Assembly: GCA_021162905.1 (NCBI GenBank)
Contig: JAGGXT010000371.1
Location: 1 to 7,996 of the forward strand
From: Candidatus Odinarchaeota archaeon
Lineage (GTDB): Archaea; Asgardarchaeota; JAGGXT01
Length of the DNA stretch: 7,996 bases
Reading direction: 5' to 3'
Shown here: piece by piece, positions 4,985-7,996 of the stretch
Layout: every line of letters starts with the position of its first letter
Numbering within the stretch: position 1 is the stretch's first letter
The notes under the pieces: model-generated
What the model was told of the DNA's origin: nothing
Seen by the model: the letters and a program-made list of their open reading frames with translations, nothing else
Database searches by the model: none
Position numbers and translations under genes: made by a program

Positions 4985-6355
4985 ATGGGCCAAAGTTTGT
5001 TAGTTTTTGGTGGAACAATTGTTACCATGAATCCAAAGCGTGATATATTAGAGGATGGAGCTATTTATATTGAGGGAGATAGAATTAAAGCCATAGGAAA
5101 TTCAAAGGATATTAGAAGAGAATATAGTGCTGATATCGAAATTAATGCTAAGGGAAAGATTGTAATTCCTGGTTTGGTAAATGCACATACACATTCCGCT
5201 CAAACTCTACTCAGAGGATTAGGAGATGACATGAACCTTTTTGAATGGCTAACAAAAATAATTTATCCAATAGCTAAAAATCTAACGCCGGAGTATGTCC
5301 ATATAGGCTCTAAAGTTGCATTCATGGAAATGGTGCATTTTGGAGTAACTACTGTGATTGATAATCATAAAGACTTATCTAGCAAGGAAGCTGTAATTAA
5401 AGTTGCCAATGCAGCTCAAGAAGTAGGGATTCGTGCAGTTATTGCAAGAGGTGTAAGGGATTGGGTACCACGATGCGAAAAATGGGAAATCCCACGCTTT
5501 ACAGTCCCGTATACACTTGAAGAGGAGATGAAAATTACGAGAGATCTTATCGAAATGTACAATGGAAAAAATGAGCTTGTGACTATTATTCCAGGCCCAG
5601 TTGCAACATTTACATCATCTGAAGATCTTTTAGTAAAAACAAATAAACTTGCGTTGGAATATGATGTACCATGGCATATGCACATAGCTGAAACTCAAGG
5701 CTCTGTCAAAGCGTGTTTGGAGGATAACGGCAAAAGAGAAGTCGAGTGGCTTTATGATTTGGGAATCTTAGGCCCTCAATCGCAAATAGTACATGCCGTT
5801 TGGCTTGACGAAAAGGAAATCGATTATTTAGCAGAGACAGGAGCTCATGTGATTTATTGTCCTATGAGCAATATGTTTCTGGGATCTGGAATCGCTCCGA
5901 TTATTAAGATGATCGAAAAAGGAATAAATATAGCAATAGGAACCGATGGCTCAGCAAGTAATAACAATCAAGATTTATTTGCTACAATGAAAGTGGGTGC
6001 ACTGTTGCAAAAGGTGCATCATCTACAATCCACAATAATCTCAGCCGAACATGTATTTGAAATGGCAACAATAAATGCAGCAAAAGCCATGGGATGGGAA
6101 AAAGAGATAGGATCTATAGAAATTGGAAAAAAGGCAGATATTGTCATAATTGATACAAATAAACCAGAACTAACACCTGTGAGAAATCCGATCTCCAGTA
6201 TAATTTATGCGGGCGTTGCGACTGATGTAGACACTGTGATTATTAATGGAAAAATTGTACTTCAGAATGGAAAGCTGCTAACAGTAGATGAAGATAAAAT
6301 ACTAGAGGACGCGAAAAATAAAATAAAGGAACTATACAAAAAGGCTGGGATATAA
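4985..6355 (+). CDS. TRZ/ATZ-type amidohydrolase, probable MTA/SAH or 5'-deoxyadenosine deaminase
   Basis: A cytoplasmic metal-dependent hydrolase of the cytosine-deaminase-like amidohydrolase group. Relatives deaminate S-adenosylhomocysteine, methylthioadenosine or 5'-deoxyadenosine to inosine derivatives. The 456 residues have a small N-terminal beta domain, GLVNAHTHS with metal ligands His68 and His70, LLRGLGDDMNLFEWL (75-89), HMHIAET with His233 and Glu236, His270 in IVHAVWLDE, CPMSNMFLGSGIAP (292-305), and GTDGSASNNNQDLF with metal-binding Asp321. The C-terminal strands (IGKKADIVIID, VIINGKIVL) complete the composite domain. Order and length match archaeal MtaD/DadD enzymes. Substrate choice within this family is hard to read from sequence, and chlorohydrolase-like or guanine deaminase-like activities are not excluded. 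It stands alone with its own promoter and converges on the UbiD gene. Such an enzyme would recycle by-products of SAM-dependent reactions. Confidence 0.88.
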   Translation: MGQSLLVFGGTIVTMNPKRDILEDGAIYIEGDRIKAIGNSKDIRREYSADIEINAKGKIVIPGLVNAHTHSAQTLLRGLGDDMNLFEWLTKIIYPIAKNLTPEYVHIGSKVAFMEMVHFGVTTVIDNHKDLSSKEAVIKVANAAQEVGIRAVIARGVRDWVPRCEKWEIPRFTVPYTLEEEMKITRDLIEMYNGKNELVTIIPGPVATFTSSEDLLVKTNKLALEYDVPWHMHIAETQGSVKACLEDNGKREVEWLYDLGILGPQSQIVHAVWLDEKEIDYLAETGAHVIYCPMSNMFLGSGIAPIIKMIEKGINIAIGTDGSASNNNQDLFATMKVGALLQKVHHLQSTIISAEHVFEMATINAAKAMGWEKEIGSIEIGKKADIVIIDTNKPELTPVRNPISSIIYAGVATDVDTVIINGKIVLQNGKLLTVDEDKILEDAKNKIKELYKKAGI

Positions 6356-6403
6356 TAGGAAGGAATGAGGTAACAATACCAATTATATGAACGACTAATA
6401 TCG

Positions 6404-7768
6404 TTAGGTCTTTTTCTCTTTCTTTACTAAATAATCTTCAAGTTTTACATCCTTCCATGACACTCTTTCGAATTCGCTAGCCCTATCCAGCGGCTTTGTT
6501 GCATCAATTCCCATTTTAGCTGTAACTCCATTCTTGCTTGTCCTATCCAAAGGATGCCCAAATGCACCAGGGATTATGAAAATATCTTTATCAGCTTGCA
6601 CTCTTGTTGCAATAGCCCACAGGACATCTTTAGGGTCAAAGATATCAACATCATCATCTACTACTATTACGTGTTTGATATTAATGTGACTCGTCAATGC
6701 TGCAAGAATAACATTTCTCTGAAGACCCTCAATCTTCTTTTTAACAGAGATTATCGCATGAAACCCCGCACTATACGGAGGAATATGTACAGCTTTTACA
6801 TTCGGATCTACTTGCTTAACCAGTTTGTATAAAACGGGCTCCCTAGAAACCACGTTTCCTAATATTAAATGCTCCATTGAAGCACCAACAATTGTCCGAT
6901 AGATAGGCGATTTTCTCATAGTTATTGCTGAAACTTCAACTACGGGGTGCCCATGCCCAACTCCATAATATCCAGTAAATTCTGCAAATGGTCCCTCATC
7001 CTCTCTTACTTTAGGCAGAATCTTTCCTTCTATAACTATCTCTGCATGAGCTGGCACCATAATATCGACAGTTTCACATCTAACCATCTCGATTGGCTTG
7101 CCTCTCAATGCACCTGCCAACTCAATTTCATCATATGGAATCTTTGCAGCCGCAGCCAATTCAATTGCAGGATCTACCCCAATAACAATAGCAACTTCTA
7201 GGGGCTCATTACGTGACTCAGCTTTCTCATACCATATTCCAATATCTCTCCACGGGTCGATATGAAAACCTATCTTTCTGGGACCTTTTACCTCCATTCT
7301 GTGGTATGACAAATTCTGCCTGCCGTTATCTGGATCTCTTGAAAAAGCAATCCCTGCCGTTATAAAATGACCACTATCCTTTAACGCATGAACGGGTATA
7401 GGAAGGAGTTTAAGTAAATCTATTTTCTCTGGATCTAAAATTTTAACTTCTTTTACAGGAGCTGAGGATACAATAGTAGGTTTAATTGGATTGTCCATAG
7501 CATCAGTAATCTTTTGCAAAATGTCTTCCTTCCTCTCTACATTTAAAGCAATTCTTATGTGCTCCATTGTGCTTAACAAATTTGTCACAACTGGAATATC
7601 ATATCCCTTCACATTTTTAAAAAGAACAGTCTTCCCATATTCCGTCTCTATTTTCCTTGCAACCGAAGATAATTCTAAATTGATATCCACGTCCTTTTCA
7701 ATCTCAATAATTAGATTATTAGCCCTAATATTCTCAAGATATGATCTTAAATCATAGTTTTTATCCAT
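6404..7768 (-). CDS. UbiD-family prenyl-FMN decarboxylase, probable anhydromevalonate phosphate decarboxylase
   Basis: UbiD enzymes use prenylated FMN to decarboxylate unsaturated acids. In most archaea the homologue of this size turns trans-anhydromevalonate 5-phosphate into isopentenyl phosphate in the modified mevalonate pathway. The 454 residues retain the cofactor contacts Asn152, His169 (GFHIDPW) and metal-binding Glu214 (DEIELAGAL), and the catalytic trio Arg157 (YHRM), Glu258 and Glu263 (EGPFAEFTGYYG). The spacing agrees with fungal Fdc1: N to R is 5, the two catalytic Glu are 5 apart, and the metal Glu lies 44 before the first catalytic Glu. Ala replaces the usual Gly in EGPFGE. No ubiX, aconitase X or other mevalonate gene is in the window, so the pathway is inferred from family and taxon; an aromatic or quinone decarboxylase is the alternative. 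The ATG at 7768 has GGTG 5 nt ahead; an ATG at 7783 (459 aa) could start a leaderless message. Confidence 0.88.
   Translation of the reverse strand: MDKNYDLRSYLENIRANNLIIEIEKDVDINLELSSVARKIETEYGKTVLFKNVKGYDIPVVTNLLSTMEHIRIALNVERKEDILQKITDAMDNPIKPTIVSSAPVKEVKILDPEKIDLLKLLPIPVHALKDSGHFITAGIAFSRDPDNGRQNLSYHRMEVKGPRKIGFHIDPWRDIGIWYEKAESRNEPLEVAIVIGVDPAIELAAAAKIPYDEIELAGALRGKPIEMVRCETVDIMVPAHAEIVIEGKILPKVREDEGPFAEFTGYYGVGHGHPVVEVSAITMRKSPIYRTIVGASMEHLILGNVVSREPVLYKLVKQVDPNVKAVHIPPYSAGFHAIISVKKKIEGLQRNVILAALTSHINIKHVIVVDDDVDIFDPKDVLWAIATRVQADKDIFIIPGAFGHPLDRTSKNGVTAKMGIDATKPLDRASEFERVSWKDVKLEDYLVKKEKKT
6411..6425 (+). terminator. T-rich stretch, possible terminator after the amidohydrolase gene
   Basis: TTTTTCTCTTTCTTT lies about 56 nt after the amidohydrolase stop on the + strand, inside the last codons of the convergent UbiD gene. 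It encodes the Lys-rich C-terminus of UbiD, so the composition may be due to coding alone. Confidence 0.25.
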
Positions 7769-7773
7769 ACTAA

Positions 7774-7777
7774 CACC
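7774..7777 (-). promoter_or_regulatory. Shine-Dalgarno core GGTG for the UbiD gene
   Basis: GGTG lies 5 nt before the ATG at 7768, matching the pattern of the other genes. It falls inside the reading frame of the alternative ATG at 7783. Confidence 0.55.
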
Positions 7778-7801
7778 AACCATAGATCACTATGTTAAAT
7801 T

Positions 7802-7815
7802 ATGGATATAAAAAA
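7802..7815 (-). promoter_or_regulatory. TATA-box promoter of the UbiD gene
   Basis: On the minus strand this reads TTTTTTATATCCAT; the last 13 bases are identical to the M20 promoter element at 2319-2331. The TATA centre near 7808 predicts initiation near 7782. That allows either a 14-nt leader to the ATG at 7768 or a leaderless start at 7783. Confidence 0.5.
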
Positions 7816-7908
7816 TATTTACTTAAGTTTTCAAAAATAACCATTGCCAGTGTGAACCTTATGAATAATTCCCCTAATACATCCTAAATCTTCTCATAAA
7901 GAAATTCT

Positions 7909-7996
7909 TTAACCAATTACGATCATTCTTTCATTTCTATTTGTGACAAAATTATTTCTATATTTACTAATAATTTTTCTAAAAAAATCCCGTGAA
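7909..7996 (-). CDS. Possible C-terminal tail of a minus-strand gene cut by the window edge
   Basis: From the right edge one minus-strand frame runs 28 codons to TAA at 7911-7909 and includes the peptides DFFRKIISKYRNNFV and RNERMIVIG. A second minus frame is also open for 23 codons, to a TGA at 7925-7923. The region is very AT-rich, so neither can be firmly called coding. If one is real, the gene lies upstream of UbiD on the same strand, though UbiD appears to have its own promoter. Confidence 0.2.
   Translation of the reverse strand, partial: SRDFFRKIISKYRNNFVTNRNERMIVIG

Noticed and set aside
6385..6403. Short inverted repeat ACGA...TCGT as a hairpin terminator between the amidohydrolase and UbiD
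   Set aside because: Four-base arms are too short to form a meaningful stem, and archaeal termination does not require one.
6554..7201. Plus-strand open frames opposite the UbiD gene
   Set aside because: The minus-strand UbiD frame contains all catalytic motifs across this region. The + peptides are rich in Tyr, Asn and Cys and look non-coding.
1..7996. CRISPR array, insertion sequence, integrase or toxin-antitoxin module
   Set aside because: No regularly spaced repeats, terminal inverted repeats or transposase, integrase or toxin-like proteins are present.

Overview
The window looks like AT-rich chromosomal DNA from an archaeon. Seven of the eight well-supported genes begin with an ATG placed 5-7 nt after a GGTG Shine-Dalgarno core, which fits the archaeal GGAGGTGAT anti-anti-SD. 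Archaeal TATA-like boxes (TTTATATC, TTATATAA) lie at suitable distances. The gene content also fits: a CofD coenzyme F420 enzyme, a UbiD decarboxylase of the size seen in the archaeal mevalonate pathway, a CDC48-N-like domain protein and a small conserved-looking archaeal protein. I cannot fix the lineage; nothing here marks a methanogen. No rRNA, tRNA, CRISPR array, insertion sequence or phage gene is visible.

Left third (1-2340). A probable C-terminal remnant of a + strand gene (2-37) faces a minus-strand cluster. Read 5' to 3', the cluster is an FMN nitroreductase resembling the C-terminal domain of mycobacterial FbiB (2223-1597), then cofD (1600-671, overlapping by ATGA), then an unrecognised protein (492-97). 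The reading frame of that last gene stays open up to about 609, just behind a good GGTG site, but has no normal start codon there. The reductase/CofD pair is the most interesting item. In actinobacteria FbiA (the CofD homologue) makes dehydro-F420-0 and the FbiB C-terminal domain reduces it, so this pair could do the same with a free-standing reductase.

Middle (2340-4830). Divergent from the reductase is an M20 family metallopeptidase or deacylase (2371-3732) with a complete set of metal ligands. Next is a 169-residue protein with a CDC48 N-domain-like barrel and a two-helix membrane hairpin (3887-4396). It converges on a small charged protein of unknown function (4822-4406), with only 9 nt between the two stop codons.

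Right half (4830-7996). A TRZ/ATZ-type amidohydrolase (4985-6355; probably an aminated-purine-nucleoside deaminase of the MtaD/DadD kind) converges on a UbiD-family decarboxylase (7768-6404) that keeps all prenyl-FMN and E-R-E catalytic residues. The UbiD promoter shares a 13-nt TATA element with the M20 gene. The last ~190 bases hold that promoter and possibly the tail of another minus-strand gene. Apart from reductase-cofD-orf, the genes look like separately transcribed housekeeping and metabolic units rather than one system.
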